64,000 nucleotides of DNA from Pseudomonas brassicacearum. GTDB lineage: Bacteria; Pseudomonadota; Gammaproteobacteria; Pseudomonadales; Pseudomonadaceae. A program made the position numbers and the translations under genes. The notes under the pieces are model-generated. The model did not search any database. It was not told the DNA's origin and saw only the letters and a program-made list of their open reading frames with translations. This document shows positions 8,502 to 18,642 of this stretch, one piece after another; the first letter of the stretch is position 1; each line of letters starts with the position of its first letter. The DNA lies in assembly GCF_003732265.1 (NCBI RefSeq), contig NZ_MOBK01000013.1:62001-126000 (forward strand). The letters run 5' to 3'.

Positions 8502-9416
8502 ATGGATGGTATTTTCCTGCAGCAACTGGTCAACGGCCTGACCCTCGGGTCGGTCTATGGCCTGATCGCCATCGGCTACACAATGGTCTATGGCATCATT
8601 GGCATGATCAACTTCGCCCACGGCGAGGTTTACATGATTTCTGCTTACCTGGCGGCAATCAGTCTGGCTCTGCTGGCTTACTTCGGTATTGAATCCTTCC
8701 CTCTGCTGATGCTCGGCACACTGGTTTTCACCATCGTTGTCACGGCGGTGTATGGCTGGGTCATCGAGCGCGTCGCCTACAAGCCGTTGCGCAACTCCAC
8801 CCGACTGGCACCGCTGATCAGCGCCATCGGTATTTCCCTGATCCTGCAAAACTATGCACAGATCGCCCAGGGCGCTCGCCAGCAAGGTGTTCCGACACTG
8901 CTGACCGGTGCATGGCGCGTTGAAGTCGGCACTGGCTTCGTCCAGCTGACCTACACCAAGATCTTCATTCTGGTCGCCGCGTTTGTCGGGATGGGCCTGC
9001 TGACCTACGTCATCAAGTACACCAAGCTCGGCCGCATGTGCCGCGCGACCCAGCAAGACCGCAAGATGGCCTCGATCCTGGGGATCAACACCGACCGCGT
9101 GATTTCCTACGTGTTCATCATCGGTGCAGCGATGGCGGCCCTGGCCGGCGTACTGATCACCATGAACTACGGCACGTTCGACTTCTACGCAGGTTTCGTC
9201 ATCGGCATCAAAGCGTTCACCGCAGCGGTACTCGGCGGGATCGGCTCGTTGCCGGGTGCGATGCTCGGCGGGATCATTCTCGGGATCTCCGAGTCGCTGT
9301 TCTCTGGTCTGGTCAACTCGGACTACAAAGACGTTTTCAGCTTCTCGCTGCTCGTTCTCGTTCTGGTCTTTCGGCCTCAAGGCCTGCTCGGCCGTCCTCT
9401 TGTGTCGAAGGTGTAA
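8502..9416 (+). CDS. braD: branched-chain amino acid ABC transporter permease
   Basis: 304 residues, inner-membrane permease of the LivH family. The N-terminus GSVYGLIAIGYTMVYGIIGMINFAHGEVYM is the family hallmark. About eight hydrophobic segments follow, with the cytoplasmic coupling loop near CRATQQDRKMASILGINTDRV. It pairs with BraE to form the pore for amino acids delivered by BraC. braE starts 3 bases after its stop codon. Confidence 0.95.
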   Translation: MDGIFLQQLVNGLTLGSVYGLIAIGYTMVYGIIGMINFAHGEVYMISAYLAAISLALLAYFGIESFPLLMLGTLVFTIVVTAVYGWVIERVAYKPLRNSTRLAPLISAIGISLILQNYAQIAQGARQQGVPTLLTGAWRVEVGTGFVQLTYTKIFILVAAFVGMGLLTYVIKYTKLGRMCRATQQDRKMASILGINTDRVISYVFIIGAAMAALAGVLITMNYGTFDFYAGFVIGIKAFTAAVLGGIGSLPGAMLGGIILGISESLFSGLVNSDYKDVFSFSLLVLVLVFRPQGLLGRPLVSKV

Positions 9417-9419
9417 GCG

Positions 9420-10699
<1,280 letters not shown>

Positions 10700-10703
<4 letters not shown>

Positions 10704-11571
10704 GCGAAGTCGTACTCTCGGTCGAGAAGCTGATGATGCACTTTGGCGGCATCAAGGCATTGAATGATGTCAGCCTGCAGGTCAAACGCAATTCGATCTT
10801 CGCCCTGATCGGTCCTAACGGCGCCGGCAAGACGACGGTGTTCAACTGCCTGACCGGATTCTACAAAGCGTCCGGCGGCAAGATCGAGCTCAGCGTGCGT
10901 GGGGAAAAAACCAACGTCATCAAGCTGCTGGGCGAGTCGTTCAAACCGACCGACTTCGTCTCGCCGGCGTCCTTCGCCAGTCGGCTGTATTACAAGATGT
11001 TCGGCGGTACCCACCTGGTGAACCGTGCCGGCCTGGCGCGGACCTTCCAGAACATTCGCCTGTTCAAGGAAATGTCGGTGCTGGAAAACCTGCTGGTGGC
11101 CCAACACATGTGGGTCAACCGCAGCATGCTGGCCGGCATCCTCAACACCAAAGGCTACCGCAAGGCTGAAAGTGATGCGCTGGACCATGCCTTCTACTGG
11201 CTGGAAGTGGTGGACCTGGTGGATTGCGCCAACCGCCTCGCCGGCGAACTGTCCTACGGCCAGCAACGCCGTCTGGAAATCGCCCGGGCCATGTGCACCC
11301 GTCCGCAGATCATCTGCCTCGACGAACCGGCCGCCGGCCTCAACCCTCAGGAAACCGAAGCACTGAGCGCGATGATCCGGCTGCTGCGTGACGAGCACGA
11401 TCTGACCGTGGTGCTGATCGAACACGACATGGGCATGGTGATGAGTATTTCCGACCACATCGTGGTACTGGACCACGGCATCGTCATCGCCGAAGGCGGC
11501 CCCGATGCGATCCGCAACGACCCGAAAGTGATTGCGGCCTACCTGGGCGCTGATGAAGAGGAAGTGGTGTT

Positions 11572-11575
<4 letters not shown>
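10700..11575 (+). CDS. braF: branched-chain amino acid ABC transporter ATPase
   Basis: 291 residues, LivG family ATPase. Walker A is GPNGAGKTT, the ABC signature is LSYGQQRRLEIARAM, and Walker B is IICLDEPAAGLNPQ. It has the longer insert between Walker A and the signature (FASRLYYKMFGGTHLVNRAGLARTFQNIRLF) typical of LivG. It works as a heterodimer with BraG on the inner face of BraDE. It overlaps braE and braG by 4 bases each. Confidence 0.95.
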
Positions 11576-12288
<713 letters not shown>

Positions 12289-12304
12289 GTCTGTGGCGTT
12301 AAAC

Positions 12305-12338
12305 AAAAGCCCCGGCGCGCAATCGCCGGGGCTTTTTT
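12305..12338 (+). terminator. Rho-independent terminator of the bra operon
   Basis: Perfect 10-bp stem AGCCCCGGCG / CGCCGGGGCT (12308-12317 with 12324-12333), 6-base loop, then a T6 run. It is a textbook terminator 17 bases after the braG stop. Confidence 0.95.
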
Positions 12339-12436
12339 ATGGCGGAAAGAGCAAGCGCAGTTATAACAAGTGCAGCGCTAATTAAGTTGTCAGTGCTGTC
12401 GCATTCATGAAGAAAGTCAGGTGGAAAAAATAGACA

Positions 12437-12463
12437 TTGATACTGTGTCAGGCCGTCTATACT
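12437..12463 (+). promoter_or_regulatory. candidate sigma-S type promoter of the hdeA-like gene
   Basis: TTGATA at 12437-12442 and CTATACT at 12457-12463 (TATACT from 12458), spacer 15 bases. CTATACT is the sigma-S preferred -10 form. Start near 12470 gives a leader of about 110 bases to the ATG at 12582. HdeA proteins in enterics are under RpoS, so the call fits the product, but it rests on motif reading only. Confidence 0.45.
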
Positions 12464-12581
12464 CAATCGGAATATGCTTGTAATAAAGCTGAATCTAAGT
12501 TCTTTATTTTTAGCGTTAATCAACAAGCAATTTTACTTCTTTATATAAGAAGTATTATCCAAGTCCCTGGAGATGTCGACG

Positions 12582-12896
12582 ATGGCTCATAAAGTCTTTT
12601 ACAAAATGGCGTTGGCTAGCTTGATTCTTTCCTCCGTCAGCGTCGTATATGCTGCATCCACTAACGCGGATAATATGACGTGTCAGGAATTCCTCGATGT
12701 AACTCCGAGTGCGCAGTCCCCTGTCCTGCTTTGGGTTACAACCGACGATACAATAAATTCAAACGGTGGCTCTTTCAAAAAGACAACCGTTGATGCAACG
12801 GTTCTTCCTCAAGTTGTAGCGTTGTGCAAGAAAAACCCAGAGAAAAAAGTATCCAGTTTTAAACAGGAAATTAAAAACCTATTCAATAAAATGTAA
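12582..12896 (+). CDS. HdeA/HdeB-family periplasmic acid-stress protein
   Basis: 104 residues. A signal peptide (VFYKMALASLILSSVSVVYAAS) is followed by an HdeA-like core with NMTCQEFLDVTPSAQSPVLLWV and, near the end, VVALCKKNPEKKVSSF. The two Cys residues are placed as in HdeA, where they form a disulfide. HdeA chaperones keep periplasmic proteins soluble at low pH. ATG 12582 is preferred over an in-frame ATG at 12573 because CTGGAG abuts the earlier one but sits 9 bases from the later one. Base composition is clearly more AT-rich than its neighbours, suggesting recent acquisition or different codon pressure. Confidence 0.82.
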   Translation: MAHKVFYKMALASLILSSVSVVYAASTNADNMTCQEFLDVTPSAQSPVLLWVTTDDTINSNGGSFKKTTVDATVLPQVVALCKKNPEKKVSSFKQEIKNLFNKM

Positions 12897-12907
12897 TTGC
12901 ATGTTCA

Positions 12908-12942
12908 CGCGCTCGTCGACATTTTTGATGTCGGCGAGCGCC
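12908..12942 (+). terminator. hairpin after the hdeA-like gene
   Basis: Stem of about 13 bp (GCGCTCGTCGACA with TGTCGGCGAGCGC, one G-T pair) and a 9-base loop including T5, 12 bases after the stop. No T run follows, so it may be an RNA end-protecting hairpin rather than a complete terminator. Confidence 0.55.
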
Positions 12943-13016
12943 AAGCCAAGATTAATTTTTCTGTATAAAACCTATTAACCCGTTTGCCAGGTGAAGACTT
13001 GAATTCACAACCATTC

Positions 13017-13124
13017 CCTGTGGCAGCGAGCTTGCTCCGGGCGGCGTTCCGACGATGGCGGTGGGTCAGTGAAAAGCGTTCGGACTGACACTCCGCCATC
13101 ATCAGCAGGTTCGCTCCCATAGGG
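13017..13124. repeat. divergent REP-like pair
   Basis: Left arm CCTGTGGCAGCGAGCTTGCT continuing into CCGGGCGGCGTTCC, right arm reading inverted CAGGTTCGCTCCCATAGGG, with TGGCGG / CCGCCA inside. It is a variant of the main REP family; the GGGCGGCGTTCC tail recurs at about 28487. Confidence 0.65.
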
Positions 13125-13238
13125 CGTGCTGAGTGCTTTTTTGAAATTGTGGAAAACAATATTCACAAGCTCTGAAAGCGCGACATAAAGCCGCTGCAAA
13201 TAGTTGTTTTGTCACGGTTTTGACTTGTCCCCGTTTGC

Positions 13239-13634
13239 TGTGGAACTGGCTGTGAATAACGTGGGAGTAGCTGGCTGGGCGCCTTTAAATCCGTGGCTTG
13301 TAGCGATGTGGTTATTTTTTGATCAGGCGTTTTTGCGTGGGGAGGAAGCGTCGTTGTCAACCTTTTTATTGGAGGCAAAAGCGAGGCGAAACGGGCAGGG
13401 CAAGCCTGTGGATAAGTCTGTGATCAAACTCTGGAAAGACTCGGCTGAGGGCCGTAGTTACTGGCTTGGCGCCATCGCTGCTCCGTAGGGCAAATCGTGC
13501 AAAATGCCCTGCGCTACACCGCGAGCATTCGAGGGTCAAGCGAAAAACTTTCAAAACTCCCCGCAAAGCCTTGTGCACAGCGGCTTCCAGCTTTTCCACT
13601 TGCCCCCGGAAACTGTGGACCGGCCTGTGGATAA
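13239..13634 (+). repeat. cluster of DnaA-box-like nonamers
   Basis: TGTGAATAA (13251-13259) and two TGTGGATAA (13407-13415, 13626-13634) match the DnaA-box form TGTGNATAA exactly, all on the same strand. Near matches TGTGGAACT (13239) and TGTGGACCG (13614) lie beside them. The function is unproven; it could titrate or bind DnaA. Confidence 0.5.
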
Positions 13635-13797
13635 CATGCGCGTACATGGCTGCAGGCCACGGTGCGTAAGGCGTTCACCGGGTTGGTTGTTTTTTGTTCA
13701 GCTTTTGCCGTGGTTGCCGCTGTGAGCAAGGCCGGGCATGCTGCCAGCTGATTTTCTATTCCAAGGGCTGTCCGTCAGCCGAAGCAAGGAGAACACG

Positions 13798-14565
13798 ATG
13801 TCCAACACCCTGTTTATTACCGGCGCGACCTCCGGTTTTGGTGAAGCCTGTGCCCGCCGTTTTGCCGAGGCTGGCTGGAAACTGGTGCTGACAGGCCGTC
13901 GTGAAGAGCGCCTGAATGCCCTGTGCGCCGAGTTGTCGAAGCAGACCGAGGTGCATGGCCTGGTGCTCGACGTGCGTGATCGCAAAGCCATGGAGGAAGC
14001 GATTGCCAACCTGCCGCCGTCCTTCGCCAAGTTGCGCGGGCTGATCAACAACGCCGGCCTGGCGCTCGGTGTGGACCCGGCACCCAAGTGCGATCTCGAC
14101 GATTGGGACACCATGGTCGACACCAACATCAAAGGCCTGATGTACAGCACCCGTCTGCTGCTGCCGCGCCTGATTGCCCATGGTCGCGGCGCCGGCATCG
14201 TCAACCTTGGCTCTATCGCCGGCAACTATCCGTATCCGGGCAGCCATGTGTACGGCGCGAGCAAGGCGTTCGTTAAGCAGTTCTCGTTGAATCTGCGTTG
14301 CGACTTGCAAGGCACTGGCGTGCGCGTCAGCAACATCGAGCCGGGCCTGTGTGAAAGCGAGTTCTCGCTGGTGCGTTTTGCCGGTGACCAGGAACGTTAC
14401 AACGCGACGTATGCGGGTGCCGAGCCGATCCAGCCGCAGGATATCGCCGAGACTATTTTCTGGGTGATGAATGCGCCGGCACACATCAACATCAATAGCC
14501 TTGAATTGATGCCGGTGAGCCAGACCTGGGCTGGTTTTTCGATCGAGCGTAATGCCAAGGCTTAA
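13798..14565 (+). CDS. SDR-family NADP(+)-dependent dehydrogenase (YdfG-like)
   Basis: 255 residues, classical short-chain dehydrogenase. The cofactor motif TGATSGFG is at 8-15, NNAGLALG follows mid-way, and the catalytic set is Ser139, Tyr152 and Lys156 (YGASK). The whole pattern (ARRFAEAGWKLVLTGRREERL; SGFGEACAR) resembles E. coli YdfG, which oxidises L-allo-threonine and 3-hydroxy acids such as 3-hydroxypropionate with NADP. The start at 13798 has AAGGAG 7 bases upstream; the longer frame has none. It stands alone, ended by a REPIN. The family is certain, the substrate only likely. Confidence 0.9.
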   Translation: MSNTLFITGATSGFGEACARRFAEAGWKLVLTGRREERLNALCAELSKQTEVHGLVLDVRDRKAMEEAIANLPPSFAKLRGLINNAGLALGVDPAPKCDLDDWDTMVDTNIKGLMYSTRLLLPRLIAHGRGAGIVNLGSIAGNYPYPGSHVYGASKAFVKQFSLNLRCDLQGTGVRVSNIEPGLCESEFSLVRFAGDQERYNATYAGAEPIQPQDIAETIFWVMNAPAHININSLELMPVSQTWAGFSIERNAKA

Positions 14566-14580
14566 GACCGCGTAACGGCC

Positions 14581-14646
14581 ATCGCGGGCAAGCCACGCTC
14601 CCACAGGTACAGTGTGATCTCTGTGGGAGCGTGGCTTGCCCGCGAT
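14581..14646. repeat. REPIN between convergent genes
   Basis: Perfect 26-base inverted arms (ATCGCGGGCAAGCCACGCTC...) around a 14-base loop. It separates the SDR gene from the convergent epimerase gene and probably acts as their shared RNA end hairpin. The arms differ from the commonest type (GCGTGGCTTGCCCGCGAT). Confidence 0.93.
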
Positions 14647-14659
14647 AGCTATCTATCAG

Positions 14660-15787
14660 TCAGCGCAGATAGTCGAGCAGCCCGCGATAGCAGGTCGCCA
14701 AGTGATAAGGCGTCGTCGACGGCATGTCCTTGCGGCTCACTTCGCCTTTCTCATCGCGACACTCATACCAGCCGCCCGCATGCAGAAAACGCTGTTGCAG
14801 CGCCTGCAATTGACGCTGCACAGAGGCCTCGCTGTCGGGCCGCAAGGTCAGGGCGCGCAGGTATTCAGCCTGGGCCCAGATGCGCTGGGTGGCATCCTTT
14901 GCAGATCCCTCCAGAACGAGCATCGCCACCACGGCACCCGTCTGCGGATCGACACCCATCTGCTCGGTCAGCGCAAATGCACGATCAAGCGAAGCATGTA
15001 ATGCCGAGCCTCGCAGCAACGGTGAAGACTCCAACAGGAAATACCACTCGAACTGATGCCCCGGTTCAAACCAGTTATCCACAGCCCCCAGCGGCTTCTC
15101 CATCAACACGCTCAGTTGCGGGTCGATGAAGCGCTTCTGCATGCCTGTGCATAAGTCGACGAGCGCACGCTGCACAGCGGCGTCTTCACGCACCGACAGG
15201 GTGGCGAGGAAGGCTTCGGCCAGGTGCATCAGAGGATTTTGCAGTGGCCCGGAATTCAGCGAGGACCAGTCACGGTCGAGGCTGGCTTCGTACAGACCGT
15301 CGCCTGTCGCGAAACGCTGAGCGATCACTTCCAGCGCAGCATTGAGCACCGATTCCACCAGCGGTTCGCGAACCTTGTCCCAGTAATGGGCACAGGCGAA
15401 CAGGATGAACGCGTGGGTGTAAAGGTCTTTGCGCGGGTCGAGTGGAACGCCTTGCGGGTCGATGCTGTAGAACCAGCCGCCGTGTTCGGCATCGTGGAAA
15501 TGCTGCTGCAGAGAACGGAACAACGCGGCGGCACGCTCTTGGGCGCCCGGCACCTGGCCGATCAGGCTTGAGAAAAGATACAGCTGCCGTGCGCAGGCCA
15601 TGGCCCGGTAGCGTTGAGGCGGCAGCGGCTGATGCTCCGAATCCAGTGCTTCATACGGCAACGCCAGGTCGGCATTCCAGCCGGGGCCTTGCCAGAGCGG
15701 CACGATCACGTCCTGGAAGTGCTGTTGCACCGAGGCGAACAGGGCGGTCAATTCAGGCTGGGAGGCGGAGCGGGAAACAGGCGGCAT
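14660..15787 (-). CDS. AGE-family sugar epimerase/isomerase
   Basis: 375 residues, N-acylglucosamine 2-epimerase (AGE) fold, an alpha/alpha barrel. Typical segments are RYRAMACARQLYLFSSL, HFHDAEHGGWFYSIDPQG, KDLYTHAFILFACAHYW, NPLMHLAEAFLAT and WFEPGHQFEWYFLL; the last two carry the His and Glu residues of the active site. Relatives include mannose isomerase (YihS-like), cellobiose epimerase and acylglucosamine epimerase. Without a sugar gene cluster nearby the substrate cannot be fixed, though this length and sequence style in Pseudomonas usually goes with D-mannose/D-fructose isomerisation. It is monocistronic between two REPINs. Confidence 0.85.
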   Translation of the reverse strand: MPPVSRSASQPELTALFASVQQHFQDVIVPLWQGPGWNADLALPYEALDSEHQPLPPQRYRAMACARQLYLFSSLIGQVPGAQERAAALFRSLQQHFHDAEHGGWFYSIDPQGVPLDPRKDLYTHAFILFACAHYWDKVREPLVESVLNAALEVIAQRFATGDGLYEASLDRDWSSLNSGPLQNPLMHLAEAFLATLSVREDAAVQRALVDLCTGMQKRFIDPQLSVLMEKPLGAVDNWFEPGHQFEWYFLLESSPLLRGSALHASLDRAFALTEQMGVDPQTGAVVAMLVLEGSAKDATQRIWAQAEYLRALTLRPDSEASVQRQLQALQQRFLHAGGWYECRDEKGEVSRKDMPSTTPYHLATCYRGLLDYLR

Positions 15788-15863
15788 TGGCTGGCGTCGT
15801 CACGGCAGGGTTGATTGCGCGACATGTTAGCAGGCCTGAGAGATGCGGTGTCTGTCAGGCCGC

Positions 15864-15937
15864 CTTCGCGAGCAGGCTCGCTCCCACACTGGAGCTGTGC
15901 ATACAGAACAAATGTGGGAGCGAGCCTGCTCGCGAAG
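15864..15937. repeat. REPIN
   Basis: Inverted arms CTTCGCGAGCAGGCTCGCTC and its complement around a ~25-base spacer, just past the hupE stop and upstream of the epimerase gene. The arm has AGGCTCG in place of AGCCCG, a subtype also seen at 60229. Confidence 0.92.
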
Positions 15938-15961
15938 AGGCCATCACAGGCGATAAAGAAA

Positions 15962-16534
15962 TCAGCCCGCCAACAACCACACACCAGTCGCCGCCGACGC
16001 CGCGCCCGCCACTCGAACCAGCGGAGCAGCCGCTTGCGGCAACCCACGAACAACCGCATAACCCAACCCATGCAACGCCGCTGTCGCCGCCACAAAACCG
16101 GCCGCATAGGCCCAAGGGCTCGACATGTCGGGCAACTCCAGCCCATGCGCCACACCATGCAACAGCGCAAACAACGCCGTCGCCGCCATCGCTACGCTTA
16201 ACGGCGGACGCACCACCAACGCCACCGCGAGGCCCAGCGCCAACACCGACGCCGCAATCCCGCCTTCCAGCGCCGGCAGGTTCAGCCCTTCAAACCCCAG
16301 CAATCCGCCAATCAGCATGGTGCCGACAAACGTACACGGCAGCGCCCAGCGCGCCGCCCCTTTTTGCTGCGCTGCCCACAAGCCGACGGCAACCATCGCC
16401 AGCAAGTGATCGAGGCCTCCAATCGGGTGGCTGATGCCGGCGATCAAGCCGTTGTCGCCGTGACCGGGATGGGCGAAGGCGATGGCTGGGGTCAGCAGCA
16501 GGGCCACGGCGCCCAGAATACGTTTCAGTGTCAT
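15962..16534 (-). CDS. ureJ: HupE/UreJ-family nickel permease
   Basis: 190 residues. A signal-like N-terminus (MTLKRILGAVALLLTPAIAFA) is followed by HPGHGDNGLIAGISHPIGGLDHLLAMVAVG, the HupE/UreJ motif with nickel-binding His and Asp residues, and then about six hydrophobic helices. A second motif, FALLHGVAHGLELP, is also family-specific. It is thought to bring Ni(II) into the cell or deliver it for urease assembly. It is the last gene of ureE-ureF-ureG-ureJ, 29 bases after ureG. The role is inferred from family and linkage; hupE would be an equally good symbol. Confidence 0.88.
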   Translation of the reverse strand: MTLKRILGAVALLLTPAIAFAHPGHGDNGLIAGISHPIGGLDHLLAMVAVGLWAAQQKGAARWALPCTFVGTMLIGGLLGFEGLNLPALEGGIAASVLALGLAVALVVRPPLSVAMAATALFALLHGVAHGLELPDMSSPWAYAAGFVAATAALHGLGYAVVRGLPQAAAPLVRVAGAASAATGVWLLAG

Positions 16535-16563
16535 GGATAAGCTTCCTTGTTGATAAGTCGTGG

Positions 16564-17178
16564 TCAGGCCGCGGTCAGCAGGCCCTGGCGTTCGATGAAG
16601 GCGATGATCTCTTCAAGGCCCAGACCGGTTTTCTGGTTGCTGAAGACAAACGGTTTGCCGTTGCGCATACGCTTGGTGTCGCTGTCCATCATCTCCAGCG
16701 ATGCGCCTACCAATGGCGCGAGGTCGACTTTGTTGATCACCAGCAGATCGGATTTGCAGATGCCGGGCCCGCCCTTGCGCGGCAGTTTGTCGCCGGCCGA
16801 AACGTCAATCACGTAGATGGTCAGGTCGGACAGTTCAGGGCTGAAGGTTGCCGAGAGATTGTCGCCACCGGACTCCACCAGAATCAGGTCCAGACCCGGA
16901 AAGCGGCGGTTCAGTTGATCCACGGCTTCGAGGTTGATCGAGGCGTCTTCGCGGATCGCCGTGTGCGGGCAGCCGCCGGTTTCCACGCCGATGATCCGTT
17001 CAGGCGCCAGGGCTTCGTTGCGTACCAGAAAGTCGGCGTCTTCGCGGGTGTAGATGTCGTTGGTGACGACGGCCAGGTTGTAGCGCTCGCGCAGGGCCAG
17101 GCATAAGGCCAGGGTCAACGCGGTTTTACCGGAACCGACCGGGCCGCCGATGCCGACGCGCAGGGGTTGTGTGTTCAT
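16564..17178 (-). CDS. ureG: urease accessory GTPase
   Basis: 204 residues. The P-loop GPVGSGKT is at 12-19, with VVTNDIYTREDADFL, the nickel-binding ETGGCPHTAIREDAS (CPH motif), and ESGGDNLSATFSPEL. UreG hydrolyses GTP to drive nickel insertion into apo-urease with UreD, UreF and UreE. ATG 17178 is chosen over a TTG four codons earlier because GGAG lies 7 bases before it and the protein then begins MNTQPLRVGIGGPVG like its relatives. It lies 23 bases after ureF. Confidence 0.97.
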   Translation of the reverse strand: MNTQPLRVGIGGPVGSGKTALTLALCLALRERYNLAVVTNDIYTREDADFLVRNEALAPERIIGVETGGCPHTAIREDASINLEAVDQLNRRFPGLDLILVESGGDNLSATFSPELSDLTIYVIDVSAGDKLPRKGGPGICKSDLLVINKVDLAPLVGASLEMMDSDTKRMRNGKPFVFSNQKTGLGLEEIIAFIERQGLLTAA

Positions 17179-17201
17179 GTGGTTCTCCAAGTTAAAAGGC
17201 C

Positions 17202-17876
17202 CTAGGAACGGAACAGACGGCTGTACTGGCGCTCATGGGCCATGCAGGCCAGGGACAGACCAAACGCGGCGCTGCCGTAGTGTTCGGGGTGGATTCGGGT
17301 GGCGTCCTGCTGGGCTTGTTGCAGCAGCGGCAGCAGTTCGCTGGTCAGGCGTTGCGCGGCTTGCTGGCCCAGCGGCAGGGTTTTCATCAGCACCGCCAAC
17401 TGGTTTTCCAGCCAGCTCCAGAGCCATGCGGCCAGCGCATCCTGTGGACTGATTCCCCAGGCCCGGGCGGCCAGCGCCCAGCCGAGGGCCAGATGCGGTT
17501 CGGGGCGTTGTTCGAGGAAGGCGCGGGCGGGGGCGTCGAGTTCCGGTAAACCGGTGAGCAGTTGTTGCAAGGAGTAGCCCATCTGCCGGCTCTCTTGATG
17601 CAATTCGCGGGTTTCCCGACTGGCCCGATGTTCTTCGCAGCGTTGCTGCAATTCGGCCCAGTTTTCCTCCGCGGCGGCCACGCAATGGGCGAGCAGCAGC
17701 GGCGCTTCGAACCGCGCCAGGTTCAGCAACAATTGATCGCTGATCCAGCGTCGCGCGCCATCTGCATCGCTCACCCGGCCGTTATCCACCGCCATTTCCA
17801 GACCTTGGGAATAGCTGTAGCCGCCAATTGGCAACTGCGGACTGGCCAGGCGCAGCAGCGCCCAGGCCGGGTTCAT
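17202..17876 (-). CDS. ureF: urease accessory protein UreF
   Basis: 224 residues, all-helical UreF. The N-terminal LLRLASPQLPIGGYSYSQGLEMAV is diagnostic, and the C-terminal YGSAAFGLSLACMAHERQYSRLFRS is the tail that contacts UreG. It bridges UreD and UreG in the activation complex. It overlaps ureE by 4 bases (ATGA), so translation is coupled. Confidence 0.96.
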   Translation of the reverse strand: MNPAWALLRLASPQLPIGGYSYSQGLEMAVDNGRVSDADGARRWISDQLLLNLARFEAPLLLAHCVAAAEENWAELQQRCEEHRASRETRELHQESRQMGYSLQQLLTGLPELDAPARAFLEQRPEPHLALGWALAARAWGISPQDALAAWLWSWLENQLAVLMKTLPLGQQAAQRLTSELLPLLQQAQQDATRIHPEHYGSAAFGLSLACMAHERQYSRLFRS

Positions 17877-18373
17877 AAGCGGACGCCGAACTGGTGCAGT
17901 TTCGGTGGGTAATTGAAATCTTCGTCGCCATGCCGCGAATGGTGATGGCCGCCGCCATAGGCGCCGTGCTCCGGCTGGAACGGCGCTTCGATGTTTTCGA
18001 CCTTGGCCTCCAGCTGTTCGAGCATGGCTTTGAGCACGTAATCGTCGAGCAGGCGCAGCCAGCCGTCACCGATTTGCAGGGCAACATGGCGGTTGCCGAG
18101 GTGATAGGCGGCGCGGGTCAATTCGAAGGCATTGGCGCAGGTGACGTGGAGCAATTGTTCGGGGCGGGCGCAGACACGCACGATGCGCCCGTCTTCGGCT
18201 TGCAGGCACTCGCCGTCATACAGGGGCGGCTGACCGCGCTCCAAAAACAACCCGACGTCTTCACCTTCGGCACTGAAACAGCGCAAACGGCTTTTACTCC
18301 GGGCTTCGAAGGTCAGGTGCAATTCTGCGGCCCAGACGGGTTGAGGGTCGATTCTGCGATGAATCACCAGCAT
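17873..18373 (-). CDS. ureE: urease accessory nickel metallochaperone UreE
   Basis: 166 residues, the family's usual size. The N-terminal peptide-binding domain contains SRLRCFSAEGEDVGLFLERG. The C-terminal metal-binding domain has LGNRHVALQI with the conserved His, and a short His-rich end (GGGHHHSRHGDEDF). It supplies nickel to UreG. The start at 18373 is chosen because the protein then begins MLVIHRRI like its relatives; the frame is open eight codons further. It is first of ureE-F-G-J, with the structural genes 21 kb to the right. Confidence 0.94.
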   Translation of the reverse strand: MLVIHRRIDPQPVWAAELHLTFEARSKSRLRCFSAEGEDVGLFLERGQPPLYDGECLQAEDGRIVRVCARPEQLLHVTCANAFELTRAAYHLGNRHVALQIGDGWLRLLDDYVLKAMLEQLEAKVENIEAPFQPEHGAYGGGHHHSRHGDEDFNYPPKLHQFGVRL

Positions 18374-18546
18374 CGGAAGGCTTCCAGCAATGGGCAATGC
18401 TCAGGCTAGAGCAAGGGGCTTGCCAATTGGGCGATACGTAGGAAATGCCTGTCGGAGCTTAGTGGGTGTTTCTGGATGTTGCAGAAAGTTGGCTGAAATT
18501 GGTGCGGGGAAGGCTGTGGTGCACCAATTTGCAGCGAAGCAATTCC

Positions 18547-18640
18547 CCTGTGGGAGCGGGCTTGCTCGCGAAAGCGCCGACACATCCAATAAATCTACTG
18601 ACTGACACTCCGCTTTCGCGAGCAAGCCCGCTCCCACAGG
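18547..18640. repeat. REPIN
   Basis: Inverted REP arms CTGTGGGAGCGGGCTTGCTC and complement around a ~40-base spacer, directly abutting the desT stop and upstream of ureE. Confidence 0.92.
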
Positions 18641-18642
18641 GG

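Larger units (their letters stand above)
12943..13797. other. 855-base non-coding stretch
   Basis: Open frames here are short, lack ribosome sites and resemble no family I know, so I leave it without genes. It contains a divergent REP pair (13017-13124) and several TGTGGATAA-like sequences (13239-13634). The last ~60 bases before 13798 should hold the SDR promoter, though no clear boxes were found. Confidence 0.6.

Noticed and set aside
13204..13725. Open frames of 70-95 codons in the gene-free region
   Set aside because: No ribosome sites, conflicting frames on both strands, composition follows repeats, no family resemblance.
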